Assembly (NCBI GenBank): GCA_031361295.1
Contig: JANMCN010000133.1
Coordinates: forward strand, 42,973-106,972
DNA length: 64,000 bases
Direction: 5' to 3'
From: JALZOC01 sp031361295
Lineage (GTDB): Bacteria; Acidobacteriota; Vicinamibacteria; Vicinamibacterales; 2-12-FULL-66-21
Part shown: one piece after another, positions 52,105 through 61,479 of the stretch
Position numbering within the stretch: position 1 is the stretch's first letter
Layout of the letters: every line of letters begins with the position of its first letter
Position numbers and translations under genes: made by a program
Notes under the pieces: generated by a model
Told to the model about the DNA's origin: nothing
The model's input: the letters and a program-made list of their open reading frames with translations, nothing else
The model's database searches: none

Positions 52105-54267
52105 TCAGTTCCTGAGCAGCTTTCCTGTCTTCAGCGTGTGCGCGATCCGTTCCTGCGTCTTCCGCTCGCCGCAGAGGCTCAGAAAGGCTTCGCGCTCGAG
52201 GTCGAGCAGCCCGGCTTCGTCGAGGGTCGTGGCGTGCGTGAGGTTGCCACCCGCCAGCACCCACGCGAGCTTGCGCCCGATGAGCGCGTCATGTTCGCTG
52301 ATCCGGCCGGCCCGCCAGGCCAGGTGTACGCCGAGCTTCAGCGCCGCCAGGACGCCTTCACCCCCGACCCGGATCCCGGCTCTCGGCTGCGCGGGCACAT
52401 GCTCCCGCACGCCGGCCAATGCGGATGCTTTCGCGTCGGCCAGCAGGCGGTCGCGATTCATGGAAATACCATCTGCCTCTCGAAGGTAGCCGAGCCGCCG
52501 CGCGTCGGGGCCGCTCGTCGAGGTCTTCCCAAAGCCAAGCGTCTCGAACACGCGCTGCACGAACGGCATGAGGTCCGCGCCGGGAGGCGCCGCGTCCATT
52601 GCACGGGCGAGCATTTCCTTCGTGCCTCCGCCAGCGGGGATCAGGCCGACCCCGACTTCGACCAGGCCCATGTAGGTCTCAGCCGCGGCCTGCACACGGC
52701 TTCCGTGCAGGGCGATTTCGCATCCCCCCCCGAGCGTGAGGCCCGCAGGGGCGACGACGACCGGCACGTCTGCGTGCTTCAACGCCATGGTCGCGCTCTG
52801 GAACGCGCGGATCATCAGGTCCACGTCCTCCCAGTTGCCTTCCTGTGCCTCGAGGAGCAGGAGCATGAGGTTGGCGCCCGCCGAGAAGTTCTGGGCATCG
52901 TTCGCCACGATCAGCGCGGAGTAATTCGCGGCAGCTTCGCGGATGCCGGCGTGCAGCATCTCGATCGTATCGCCGCCGATCGCGTTCATCTTCGAATGGA
53001 ACTCGACGCAGAGGACGCCGTCGCCGACGTCGACGAGGCTCGCGCCGGCGTTGCGCCGGACGACGCCTCCGGATCGCGCGGCGCCAAGCAGCGTCGGGAC
53101 TCGCGTCGACGCGCCCCGGAGCTCGAACGGGCCCGCTTCCCAGCCGAAACCCCACCGCATCGCGCGGTCGACGTCCGCCGGCGAGTACGCCACCGCAGGC
53201 GCGATGCGCTCGGCGTAGTCGAGGGTCGACACGAGCGTGTCGCGAAGAAAACGCCCGACCTTGTCCTGTCCGGCCATCAGTTTCCGTACGCGTTCGGCGA
53301 CGTCCTCGATCGCCCGCGCCGCATCCAGCGCCGGGAGACGCACCTGCTGCTTCGGGCGATACTCCATCGTTGCCGGGTCGAGCGTCAGGATGTCACCCGC
53401 CGCGGTCCTCCTGTAAAAGCCCTGTCCGCTCTTTGCGCCGAGCCAGCCCCGCCGCACCATCTCGTCCACGAGGGGAGGGACCTCGAACATCGCACGATCG
53501 GCGGCGCTCTCCAGCCGTTCGGAAAGGGTGCGCGCCACGTGTGCGAGCACGTCGATGCCGGCGATGTCCATGGTCCGGAACGTGGCGCTCTTCGGCCGGC
53601 CGATTGCAGGACCGGTGATGGCGTCGATTTCCTCGATCGTGAGGTCGCCCGCCGCGAGTGCCCGGAACACCTGCATCACGCCGTGGATCCCCAGGTGATT
53701 CGCGATGAAATTCGGCGTGTCCCTGGCGATCACCACGCCCTTGCCGAGTCGATGGTCGGCAAACGCGACAATCGTCTCGACCACGTCCGGGCTGGTGTCC
53801 GGGGTCGGGATGACCTCCAGGAGCCGGAGATAGCGGGGCGGGTTGAAAAAGTGAGTGCCAAGGAAGTGGCGGCGGAACCCTTCGGATCTCCCGTCGCCCA
53901 GCGCGGAAATGGGAATGCCGGACGTGTTGGAGCTGACGATCGCGTTCGCGCGCCGATGCGACTCGATCCGGCCGAACAGCGACTGCTTGACGTCGAGACG
54001 CTCGACGACCGCCTCGATGATCCAGTCGCTCTGGCCGATGGCCGCGATGTCTTCGTCGAGCCCGCCGGTGCGTATCAGGGTGTGCGTCGTGGGAGTGAAA
54101 AACGGATCCGGCCGGAGCGCCCGCGCCCGCTCGAGGCCGTCGCGGGCCGTCTCGCGGGTGACGTCCAGCAGGAGGGTCCCGACGCCCGCGTTGGCGAGGT
54201 GAGCGGCAACCTGCGCGCCCATGGTCCCGGCGCCGATTACGCTGGCGGTCTTGATTCTCAGAGCCAT
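52105..54267 (-). CDS. fadN: 3-hydroxyacyl-CoA dehydrogenase / enoyl-CoA hydratase (FadN type)
   Basis: A 720-residue bifunctional beta-oxidation enzyme of the FadN layout: NAD-binding 3-hydroxyacyl-CoA dehydrogenase domain first (VIGAGTMGAQVAAHL near the N-terminus, IVSSNTSGIPISAL, HFLGTHFFNPPRYL), then the C-terminal dehydrogenase domain and an enoyl-CoA hydratase domain (from about 470, with LTLGGGCEIALHGS and GLIPAGGGTKEM). This order is the reverse of E. coli FadB. Start at ATG 54267; the 207-base longer frame upstream is noncoding. First gene of the beta-oxidation operon. Confidence 0.92.
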   Translation of the reverse strand: MALRIKTASVIGAGTMGAQVAAHLANAGVGTLLLDVTRETARDGLERARALRPDPFFTPTTHTLIRTGGLDEDIAAIGQSDWIIEAVVERLDVKQSLFGRIESHRRANAIVSSNTSGIPISALGDGRSEGFRRHFLGTHFFNPPRYLRLLEVIPTPDTSPDVVETIVAFADHRLGKGVVIARDTPNFIANHLGIHGVMQVFRALAAGDLTIEEIDAITGPAIGRPKSATFRTMDIAGIDVLAHVARTLSERLESAADRAMFEVPPLVDEMVRRGWLGAKSGQGFYRRTAAGDILTLDPATMEYRPKQQVRLPALDAARAIEDVAERVRKLMAGQDKVGRFLRDTLVSTLDYAERIAPAVAYSPADVDRAMRWGFGWEAGPFELRGASTRVPTLLGAARSGGVVRRNAGASLVDVGDGVLCVEFHSKMNAIGGDTIEMLHAGIREAAANYSALIVANDAQNFSAGANLMLLLLEAQEGNWEDVDLMIRAFQSATMALKHADVPVVVAPAGLTLGGGCEIALHGSRVQAAAETYMGLVEVGVGLIPAGGGTKEMLARAMDAAPPGADLMPFVQRVFETLGFGKTSTSGPDARRLGYLREADGISMNRDRLLADAKASALAGVREHVPAQPRAGIRVGGEGVLAALKLGVHLAWRAGRISEHDALIGRKLAWVLAGGNLTHATTLDEAGLLDLEREAFLSLCGERKTQERIAHTLKTGKLLRN

Positions 54268-54553
54268 CGAAAGTGGTTTGAGTCTGGTTGTGCGGCTGTC
54301 CGCGCGTCGAGATGGTCCGGGGATCATACTCCGGTCGCGTGTTTTGCCTGATGATGTCGCGCGAGCCGGAGGTCGCGGCGGCACAGAGACACGGGCCCCC
54401 GGCGCAGCCGGTGAAGAGATCGTCGCTTCCCATTGCGCCCCGGTTTGCCGGTGGTGTGGCGCTTTTGCCGACAAAATGAAGATTTACTGCGGAATCTCGA
54501 CGGACCGCCGAAGAATGGGGCCCAGCGGAGGGCGAGCGGGAGTATACAGAAGT
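54268..54553. other. Intergenic region between the divergent fadN-type and csoR-type genes
   Basis: 286 bases without a supported gene. GTATAC and an ATAC/GTAT half-site arrangement around 54541-54555 just before the csoR-type ATG may be an operator or -10 region. No clear -35 box on either side. Confidence 0.4.
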
Positions 54554-54829
54554 ATGCTCGACGAAACGCAGCAACAGGCGATCGTGACGCGGCTGAATCG
54601 AGTGGAAGGGCAGATTCGCGGTATTCGCCGCATGGTGCAGGAGCCGCGGCTCTGCATCGAGATACTGCAGCAGCTGTCGGCGGCGGAAGCCGCGCTCAAT
54701 CGAATCAGCCTCGGCGTCTTCAAATTCCACGTGGAGCACTGCGTGCCCGTTGGTGTCGCCGAGGGGGAGCCCGAGACGACGAAGCAGTTGAGCGAGCTCG
54801 TGGATATCTTCGACCGCTTCGCACGGTAG
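54554..54829 (+). CDS. CsoR/FrmR-family metal- or aldehyde-responsive repressor
   Basis: A 91-residue all-helical DNA-binding protein. The metal/ligand positions are present: Cys in PRLCIEILQQ, then His and Cys in KFHVEHCV, the Cys-His-Cys set of CsoR. It has RLNRVEGQIRGIRRMV, the family DNA-contact helix, and AAEAALNRISLGV. It could respond to Cu(I), other metals or formaldehyde. No copper pump gene is nearby; the gene is divergent from fadN and followed by a terminator, so its target is unclear. Confidence 0.88.
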   Translation: MLDETQQQAIVTRLNRVEGQIRGIRRMVQEPRLCIEILQQLSAAEAALNRISLGVFKFHVEHCVPVGVAEGEPETTKQLSELVDIFDRFAR

Positions 54830-54882
54830 GGCAGCGTCGACCCGACGCGGTTTTCCGGTGCCGACGGGTTGCGATAAACTGG

Positions 54883-54917
54883 AACCCCGAATTTCCGCTG
54901 AGGATTCGGGGTTTTTT
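54883..54917 (+). terminator. Intrinsic terminator after the CsoR-type gene
   Basis: AACCCCGAAT and ATTCGGGGTT form a perfect 10-bp stem (54883-54892 with 54904-54913) around an 11-base loop, followed by six T. It separates the repressor from the next gene. Confidence 0.9.
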
Positions 54918-54943
54918 GTGTCCGTGAGAACGCAGGAGCCGAA

Positions 54944-55873
54944 ATGAAGTCATTGCGCATCGCGATTGCGTCGATAGTGTTCGCCGCGGCTGCACTGCTC
55001 GCCTCGTCGGCGCCCGCGCAGACGAAGGGAAACGCCACGTTGTCCGGCAAGGTCGTTGACGACAAGGGGCAGCCCGTCGCCGATGCGGCGGTGACCGCCC
55101 TCATGGTGGGACAGTCCGACCCCCTCACGGCGAGGACCGACAAGAAGGGCGAGTGGAAAATCAAGAATCTCTCCGAGGGCCAGTGGCGGCTCGAGATCAG
55201 CAAGGAGGGGCTCGAGACCAATCGGCAGGTCGTCGAGATTCGTAACGACAAGGTGCCTCCGGTGAATGTCACCCTGGCCAAGGAAGCCGCGAAGGTCGAT
55301 CCGACCGTCGAGATCAATCTGGCCGTGGCGCATGCAGCGGAGCTCGCGCAGGCCGGGAAGATCCCGGAGGCCCGCAAGATTTACGAGGATCTGCTCGTGA
55401 AGTACCCGACGGTCTACCAGCTCGAGGGTCTGATCGCACGCACCTACGCCGTCGAGAACAACTCCGCCAAGGCGCTGGAGCACCTGAATCTGGCGCTCGA
55501 GAAGGATCCGACGAACGTCGACCTGAAAATCCTGCAGGCCGACCTCATGATGGAGGCGGGCGACAAGGCCGGAGCCAAGGCGATCCTGGACGCCGTCGAC
55601 ATGAAGCAGGTGAAGGATCCATTCCCCTTCATCAACGCCGCCATCGTCACGATCAACCAGGGCAAGGGGGACGAAGCCGCCGAGTCGCTCACGAAGCTGC
55701 TGGCCCAGTTCCCCACGCAGCCCGAGATTTTTTACTACCGCGGACGCGCATATGTCGTCGCGAAGAAATTCGACGAAGCGAGAGTGGATCTCGACAAGTT
55801 CATCTCCCTCGCTCCTGCGGCAAAGGAAGCGGCGGATGCGAAGCGGATCCTGGATCAGCTGCCGAAGAAGTAA
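54944..55873 (+). CDS. Exported carboxypeptidase-regulatory/TPR protein
   Basis: A 309-residue exported protein. Signal peptide (MKSLRIAIASIVFAAAALLASSAPAQ), then a carboxypeptidase-regulatory-like beta domain (about 30-115, LSGKVVDDKGQPVADAAVTA), and TPR-like helical repeats (about 120-300) with LEHLNLALEKDPTNVDLK and YYRGRAYVVAKKFDEARVD. No catalytic motif. Such proteins are common in acidobacteria and planctomycetes and probably bind other envelope proteins. Own leader, with the terminator just upstream. Confidence 0.85.
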   Translation: MKSLRIAIASIVFAAAALLASSAPAQTKGNATLSGKVVDDKGQPVADAAVTALMVGQSDPLTARTDKKGEWKIKNLSEGQWRLEISKEGLETNRQVVEIRNDKVPPVNVTLAKEAAKVDPTVEINLAVAHAAELAQAGKIPEARKIYEDLLVKYPTVYQLEGLIARTYAVENNSAKALEHLNLALEKDPTNVDLKILQADLMMEAGDKAGAKAILDAVDMKQVKDPFPFINAAIVTINQGKGDEAAESLTKLLAQFPTQPEIFYYRGRAYVVAKKFDEARVDLDKFISLAPAAKEAADAKRILDQLPKK

Positions 55874-55879
55874 CCCGCG

Positions 55880-57703
55880 GTGAGGCAACTGCCTGCCCTT
55901 GCCGCACTCGGCCTGCTGGTATCCGCCTGCGGCGGATCCAGCGGGGCTCCGTCCGACACTCCAACGGCTGCTCCCACGACGGCCAATCCATGCTCGTCGG
56001 TCGCCGCCGACGCCGACGACGAACAGGCCGTACCCCCGTCCGGACCCGATTCCGCACGGGCGCTCAAGACGCACGTACCTGACGGCAATTCGCGCTGGCG
56101 GGTGCTCGACGCACTGTGGACCCACAGTGAGGCGGAAGCCCGGCAGGGTGCGCGCACGCTGGCGGGCCGGACAGCGGCCCCCGCGCGCACCCGCACCGCC
56201 GACATGGGCGAGATTGCCGTCGTCCAGGACCAGGGCGACATCGTCCTTCCGCCCAACCCGTACGATCTTCTGAACCTGGGTCTGCGGTTCACCCGCAATG
56301 GATCCGGCGGCTACGACGTGAGCCGGTTCCAGGGCGGCTTCCGCGCGGCGCTCGGTGCACCGTTGACGCTCACCGACGACGACAGCGCGAGCAGCACCGT
56401 GCCGTTCGCCTTCCAGTTCTATGGGCGCACCGAGACTGCCGCGTTCGTGAATTCAGACGGGAACGTCACGTTCGAGCAGGCGGACAAGTCGAGCACGGAA
56501 CGGAACGTCGCACGCCTCCTCACGGGTCCCCCGCGGGTCTCACCGTTCCTGGCCGATCTCGATCCGACGATCGCAGGCGGTCGGGTCTTCCTCGACACGG
56601 CCGCGGATCGCTACACGGTGACGTGGTGCAATGTGCGCGGCTTCGATACGCAGCGGACGACGACTGTCCAGACCACGCTGCTCCCGAGTGGCGTGATCGA
56701 GATGGTCTATGCGCCGTCCATCACGCTGCGTGACGCGATCGTAGGGCTCTCGCCAGGCAGGACCGGTGATTTCCGGACCGTGAATCTCAGCGATGCCGGC
56801 CCCATCCCCGGTGGCCCGGCCGCCGTGGGGGAGCGGTTCGCTGAAAATCCGCAGCTCGACCTGGTGGCCCTCTCGAAGAAGTTCTACAGCACGCACCCGG
56901 ACAATTACGACCAGCTCGTGTTCTGGACCGATTCGCCGCTCATCACCAATGCGTTCGCGTACGAAACGACGGTCAAGAACGAAGTGAGCGGAATCGGCGT
57001 CAACACGTACGATCTGTCCGGAGACTTCGGGAGCGCGGGCCGTCTCAGGAGCGTGGTCGTCATGGACTGGCTCGGCAAATACCCGGACAGTCCCACGCAG
57101 AAGTTTCTCGGCGACAACAGCACGCTCAGCCTCATCGGCCAGGAAACGGGGCATCGATGGCTTGCCGAGCTCGAATTCCGCGATCGGACCGGAGCGCGGT
57201 CCGACGCGTTGCTCGGGCGTGACCTCGCGCACTGGAGCTTCTTTTTCGACTCGGACGCGTCGGTCATGGAGGGAAACGACATCGAGGATCTCGGTGGGGG
57301 ATCGTTCCGGACCATCGCGACCGTGCAGCGTTACAGCCTTCTCGATCAGTATGCGATGGGGCTCGTGCCCGACACGGCGGTCCCGCCATTCTTCTATGTC
57401 GAGAACCCCGTCAACATGTCGGCGTCCCGAACGCGCGAATCGGCTCCGGAAGCGGGCATCACGTTCAACGGCACCCGGCGGGACGTCCTCATTCAGGACG
57501 TGATTGCGGTCCTTGGCCCGAGGGCTCCATCCGCGGCGGATTCGGCGAGAGTGCATCGGCAGGCATTTGTCTATGTTCCGACCGCCGGCCGTGCGGCGGA
57601 TGCCGCGCAGGTGGCCAAGCTCGATCAAATCCGGCGCGCGTGGGAAGGATTCTTCCTGCAGGCCACTGGCGGCCGGATGGCGGCGATCACCGCGATTCGG
57701 TAG
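55880..57703 (+). CDS. Large lipoprotein with NIDO-like region and degenerate metallopeptidase motif
   Basis: A 607-residue protein starting at GTG 55880, with lipobox LGLLVSAC (Cys17). A beta-rich part (about 150-320) resembles NIDO-like regions (FYGRTETAAFVNSDGNVTF, ...FLADLDPTIAGGRVFL). The second half has the arrangement of secreted metallopeptidase-like proteins (HWSFFFDSDASVMEGNDI, YSLLDQYAMGL) but the zinc motif reads Q421-E-T-G-H425 instead of H-E-x-x-H, so the first zinc His is lost. It likely is a non-catalytic relative or has an altered site. Two bases of gap after the previous stop. Confidence 0.7.
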   Translation: MRQLPALAALGLLVSACGGSSGAPSDTPTAAPTTANPCSSVAADADDEQAVPPSGPDSARALKTHVPDGNSRWRVLDALWTHSEAEARQGARTLAGRTAAPARTRTADMGEIAVVQDQGDIVLPPNPYDLLNLGLRFTRNGSGGYDVSRFQGGFRAALGAPLTLTDDDSASSTVPFAFQFYGRTETAAFVNSDGNVTFEQADKSSTERNVARLLTGPPRVSPFLADLDPTIAGGRVFLDTAADRYTVTWCNVRGFDTQRTTTVQTTLLPSGVIEMVYAPSITLRDAIVGLSPGRTGDFRTVNLSDAGPIPGGPAAVGERFAENPQLDLVALSKKFYSTHPDNYDQLVFWTDSPLITNAFAYETTVKNEVSGIGVNTYDLSGDFGSAGRLRSVVVMDWLGKYPDSPTQKFLGDNSTLSLIGQETGHRWLAELEFRDRTGARSDALLGRDLAHWSFFFDSDASVMEGNDIEDLGGGSFRTIATVQRYSLLDQYAMGLVPDTAVPPFFYVENPVNMSASRTRESAPEAGITFNGTRRDVLIQDVIAVLGPRAPSAADSARVHRQAFVYVPTAGRAADAAQVAKLDQIRRAWEGFFLQATGGRMAAITAIR

Positions 57704-57743
57704 CGCAGCGTTTCCGGCGTCAGGCCGGCCGAAGAGCCGAGTC

Positions 57744-57749
57744 TATAAT
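57744..57749 (+). promoter_or_regulatory. -10 hexamer abutting the AmiE-NamZ fusion start
   Basis: A perfect TATAAT ends six bases before the ATG at 57756, expected for a leaderless transcript. No Shine-Dalgarno site. Confidence 0.5.
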
Positions 57750-57755
57750 CCCTGC

Positions 57756-60128
57756 ATGAAACACCTCGCCGCGATCCTGCTCGTCGCCGCCGTGCTGGCG
57801 CCGCGCCAGGGCGCTTCGCAGATGGACGTCCGCAAGCTGGACGCCATCGAACCCCTGGTCACGCAGGCGATCGCCGAGAAGAAGCTCCCCGGCGCGGTGG
57901 TGCTCGTCGGCCGCGGAGACAAGACGCTCTACCAGAAGGCCATCGGGAACCGCGCCGTCGTGCCAGCCGTCGAGCCGATGACGCTCGACACGATGTTCGA
58001 TCTGGCATCCCTCACGAAGGTGGTGGCCACCACGACGAGCGTCATGATTCTTCTCGAGGAGGGGAAAATCAGGCTGAGCGACCGGGTGGCGTCCTTCGTG
58101 CCTGGATTCGAAAGATACGGCAAGGGGGACATCACCGTGCGCCACCTGATGACCCATTCGTCTGGCCTGCGTCCTGACGTAGACCTGGCCGATGCGTGGA
58201 GCGGGTACGACGCCGCGATCAAGCTCGCGATCGACGAAGTTCCTGCGTCGCCGCCCGGTGAGCGTTTCGTCTACAGCGACATCAACTACTTCCTGCTCGG
58301 CGAGATCGTCCGCCATGTCAGTGGTCACCCGCTGAACGAGTTTGCCGCTGAACGGATTTTCGAGCCTCTCGGGATGAAGGACACGACCTTCCTTCCTCCC
58401 GCGTCCCGTCGCGGCCGGATCGCCCCGACCGAGCGTTGCACCCCGTTCGGATGGCCGTGCGACGGCCCGGGAGCCGCGATGCTCCGTGGCGTGGTGCACG
58501 ATCCGACGGCGCGGCGGATGGGGGGCGTGGCCGGCCACGCAGGGCTCTTCAGCACCGCCGCGGACCTCGCCGTCTTCTGCCGCATGCTCCTCGCCGGGGG
58601 CGAGTATCGCGGCACCCGGATCCTGTCTCCGCTCACCGTGGCCAAGATGACCACCCCCGCGTCAGGGCCGGGGGAGCGGAACGTGCGCGGCCTCGGGTGG
58701 GACCTCGATTCCGCCTTCTCGTCGAATCGCGGCGAACTGCTGCCGCTTGGGTCGTTCGGGCATACCGGCTTCACCGGCACATCGCTCTGGATCGATCCCT
58801 CGACTGAGCTGTTCGTGGTGTTCCTGTCGAACCGGGTGCATCCGGACGGAAAGGGAGACGTGACCCCGCTGCGCGCGCGGATCGCCACCATCGCCGCCTC
58901 TGCGATTACCGATCTGCCGCCGAACTTCCGGAGCACCGCCATCCTGACGGGGCGCGAGTTCGGTCCATCCGGCCCCGCACCCGCGCTGCTGCCGCCGAGC
59001 CCGGCGGCCACCGGCATCGACGTGCTGCGCGCGAACGGGTTCGCGATGCTGCGCGGCAAGCGCATCGGACTGGTCACGAATCACACGGGAGTGGCGCGCG
59101 ACGGGGCGACGACGATTGACCTGCTGCACGGCGCCAGGGATGTCACTCTCGTCCGCCTGTTCAGCCCCGAGCACGGCATCCGGGGAATCGTGGATGCGGC
59201 GGTTCCATCCGAGACCGACGAGAGAACAGGTCTCCGCGTCGAGTCGCTCTACGGTGAATCGCGACGGCCGACTCCCGCGATGCTGGAGGGGCTCGACGCA
59301 ATCGTCGTCGACCTCCAGGACGTCGGCGCCCGGTTCTATACCTACACGACCACGATGGCCTACGTGATGGAGGAGGCTGCGAAACGGAAGCTCCCCGTCA
59401 TCGTCCTGGACCGGCCGAACCCGATCGACGGCTTCCAGATCGAGGGGCCGACGATCGACAAGAGTGCGCTCGCCTTCACGGCGTACTTTCCGATGCCGGT
59501 GCGCCACGGCATGACCATCGGTGAGCTCGCGCGCCTCTTCAATGCCGAGAACCGGATCGGCGCCGACCTCACCGTCGTGCCCGTGAAGAACTGGCAGCGC
59601 GAGCAGTGGTTCGATTCGACCGGGTTGCCGTGGGTCAACCCTTCGCCGAACATGCGCAACCTGAACCAGGCGACGCTCTACCCTGGCATTGGCGCCATTG
59701 AAGGCTCCAATATCTCGGTCGGTCGCGGCACCGACACGCCTTTCGAACAGATTGGTGCCCCGTGGGTCGACGGCGTGGCCCTGTCTGACGCGCTGAACGG
59801 CCGGTCGCTGCCGGGCATCCGCTTCTACCCGGTGCGGTTCACCCCCACCACCAGCAAATATGCGAACGAGGCCTGCGGCGGCGTCTTCATGATCGTCACC
59901 GACAGGCTCGCGCTGCACCCGGTGCGGGTGGGCGTCGAGATTGCGGCGATGCTGCAGAAGCTGTATGGCACCAGATACGAGCTCGAATCGACGGAGCGCC
60001 TGTTCGGGCTGAAGGAGGGCATCGCGCGAATCCGCGCCGGCGAGGATCCGTCGGGCGTCGCCAGCAGCTGGGCCGCGGGCGAGGCCCAGTGGCGGCTCAT
60101 GCGGAACAAGTATCTGTTGTACCGATAG
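57756..60128 (+). CDS. Fusion of a serine beta-lactamase-like amidase domain and a NamZ (DUF1343) muramidase
   Basis: A 790-residue exported protein. Signal peptide (MKHLAAILLVAAVLAPRQGA). Residues about 23-375 are a serine beta-lactamase/penicillin-binding-protein-like domain with S85-x2-K88 (ASLTK), Y173-S-D175 (the Asn is Asp) and H336-T-G. Residues about 421-788 are DUF1343, the family of NamZ, an exo-beta-N-acetylmuramidase (SPEHGIRGIVDA, VVDLQDVGARFYTY, VLDRPNPIDG). In Bacillus the separate amiE (an amidase of the same fold) and namZ genes lie together in a muropeptide recycling operon. Here they are one polypeptide. Confidence 0.88.
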   Translation: MKHLAAILLVAAVLAPRQGASQMDVRKLDAIEPLVTQAIAEKKLPGAVVLVGRGDKTLYQKAIGNRAVVPAVEPMTLDTMFDLASLTKVVATTTSVMILLEEGKIRLSDRVASFVPGFERYGKGDITVRHLMTHSSGLRPDVDLADAWSGYDAAIKLAIDEVPASPPGERFVYSDINYFLLGEIVRHVSGHPLNEFAAERIFEPLGMKDTTFLPPASRRGRIAPTERCTPFGWPCDGPGAAMLRGVVHDPTARRMGGVAGHAGLFSTAADLAVFCRMLLAGGEYRGTRILSPLTVAKMTTPASGPGERNVRGLGWDLDSAFSSNRGELLPLGSFGHTGFTGTSLWIDPSTELFVVFLSNRVHPDGKGDVTPLRARIATIAASAITDLPPNFRSTAILTGREFGPSGPAPALLPPSPAATGIDVLRANGFAMLRGKRIGLVTNHTGVARDGATTIDLLHGARDVTLVRLFSPEHGIRGIVDAAVPSETDERTGLRVESLYGESRRPTPAMLEGLDAIVVDLQDVGARFYTYTTTMAYVMEEAAKRKLPVIVLDRPNPIDGFQIEGPTIDKSALAFTAYFPMPVRHGMTIGELARLFNAENRIGADLTVVPVKNWQREQWFDSTGLPWVNPSPNMRNLNQATLYPGIGAIEGSNISVGRGTDTPFEQIGAPWVDGVALSDALNGRSLPGIRFYPVRFTPTTSKYANEACGGVFMIVTDRLALHPVRVGVEIAAMLQKLYGTRYELESTERLFGLKEGIARIRAGEDPSGVASSWAAGEAQWRLMRNKYLLYR

Positions 60129-60219
60129 AGGCTCACGGTCGCATCGGGCGGGCGGCGGCCATTTGCCATGATGCCGCGGGCGTGTCTCTGAAGCGCCGCG
60201 CGGTCCCCGCTGTCGCGCG

Positions 60220-61419
60220 TCAGCCCTTGCGCTTGTCGGTGTACATCCTGTCGTCTGCTGTCTTGATGACGGCGACGACGTCTGAGGCGTCCGCCGTGAC
60301 CTCGGCGCAACCGATACTGAGGCCCACTCCGTCCGGAAGCGTTGCGGTTTCGGATCGCGCGAACACGATCTTGAGCTCCCTGGCTTTGCGCTCGGCCGCC
60401 CCGAGGCGGCATGAGATGAGGATGAGGAACTCGTCGCCTCCCCAGCGGAACACATAGTCCGCTTCCCGCACGCTGCGCACGAGAAATGCGGCGACGCGCT
60501 GGAGCACGCGATCCCCCTCCTCGTGTCCCAGGCTGTCGTTGATCACCTTGAAGCGGTTCACGTCGATGAAGAGCAGCGACAGCGGGATCCCGTAGCGCCG
60601 GTGCCGACGGATCTCGCGGCTGATGACATCCTCGAAGAAGCGGCGGTTCCGGCACCCGGTCAGCGCATCTCTCGTGACGAGCTCCCGCAGTTCGCCCTGG
60701 GCGGATTCGAGGCGCTTGTTCGTCACGCGCAGCTCGTACGTCATGTCCTCGAACGTCATGAGCTGCATGCCGAGCGCCATCGCGAGGTAGAGCGCCAGGT
60801 TCAGAAACGTGGCGCGATCCGAGAGGCCGAGTGACCCCTGCCCGCCGAACGCCCACGAGGCGTTGGCGCCACCGAGCGCAATCATCGCGGTTCCCACCAC
60901 CGCGGCCCCGAGCAGGCGCGTCTGGCGCGTCAGCGCCAGGTAGGCCACGCCCGCCGCGGCGAAGCACGCGGCAATCATCAGGTGCCCCGGTGCGTGGACG
61001 ACCCGGGCCCCCAGGCCCACCGGCGCGAGCGTGAACCAGATCAGGACCGGGAGCAGGACCAGCGCGTAGCCTTTCTGGACCCTCGGTTTGGTGCGGTACG
61101 CATCGGCGCTGATCACGAACACGAGCGCGCTCAGGATGCCGACGAATTGCGACAGCCCGTACATCGCATCGTTGGCCTTGTAGTTCACGAAGCGGCGGGC
61201 AATCAGGAAGGGCGAGATGGCCCCGAGCGTCCACGCCAGGATCCAGAAACGGATGTAGAGGCGGCGGCGGTAGAAGTAGAGCAGGAACAGCAAACCCGTG
61301 ACCAGCACCGCCGCACCGGCCAGGAGAAGCCGCGGATTCAGAACACCCCCCGCAGCGGGGAGGGTCTGTAAATGCGGATCGACGGACTGGGCAATCAGGA
61401 AGCGGGCGGTCGGGGTCAT
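60220..61419 (-). CDS. Membrane-bound diguanylate cyclase (GGDEF)
   Basis: A 399-residue protein with an N-terminal membrane part of about six helices (about 30-230) and a C-terminal GGDEF domain (about 245-397). The active site is RWGGDEFLIL, a full GGDEF. An inhibitory RxxD site (READ) lies exactly five residues before it. It should make cyclic di-GMP. The membrane part resembles 7TMR-type sensors and has no obvious ligand motif. Near, but on the same strand upstream of, the DUF420/ctaB/ctaA group. Confidence 0.93.
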   Translation of the reverse strand: MTPTARFLIAQSVDPHLQTLPAAGGVLNPRLLLAGAAVLVTGLLFLLYFYRRRLYIRFWILAWTLGAISPFLIARRFVNYKANDAMYGLSQFVGILSALVFVISADAYRTKPRVQKGYALVLLPVLIWFTLAPVGLGARVVHAPGHLMIAACFAAAGVAYLALTRQTRLLGAAVVGTAMIALGGANASWAFGGQGSLGLSDRATFLNLALYLAMALGMQLMTFEDMTYELRVTNKRLESAQGELRELVTRDALTGCRNRRFFEDVISREIRRHRRYGIPLSLLFIDVNRFKVINDSLGHEEGDRVLQRVAAFLVRSVREADYVFRWGGDEFLILISCRLGAAERKARELKIVFARSETATLPDGVGLSIGCAEVTADASDVVAVIKTADDRMYTDKRKG

Positions 61420-61479
61420 GCTGCTCGAGTTTTCGGGTTCGTTGGACCGCTGTGCCCTGAAAACATCGGCCCGGGCCCG

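Noticed and set aside
58662..60455. Minus-strand ORF of about 600 codons opposite the AmiE-NamZ fusion
   Set aside because: Low-complexity Arg-rich shadow of a well-supported gene on the other strand.
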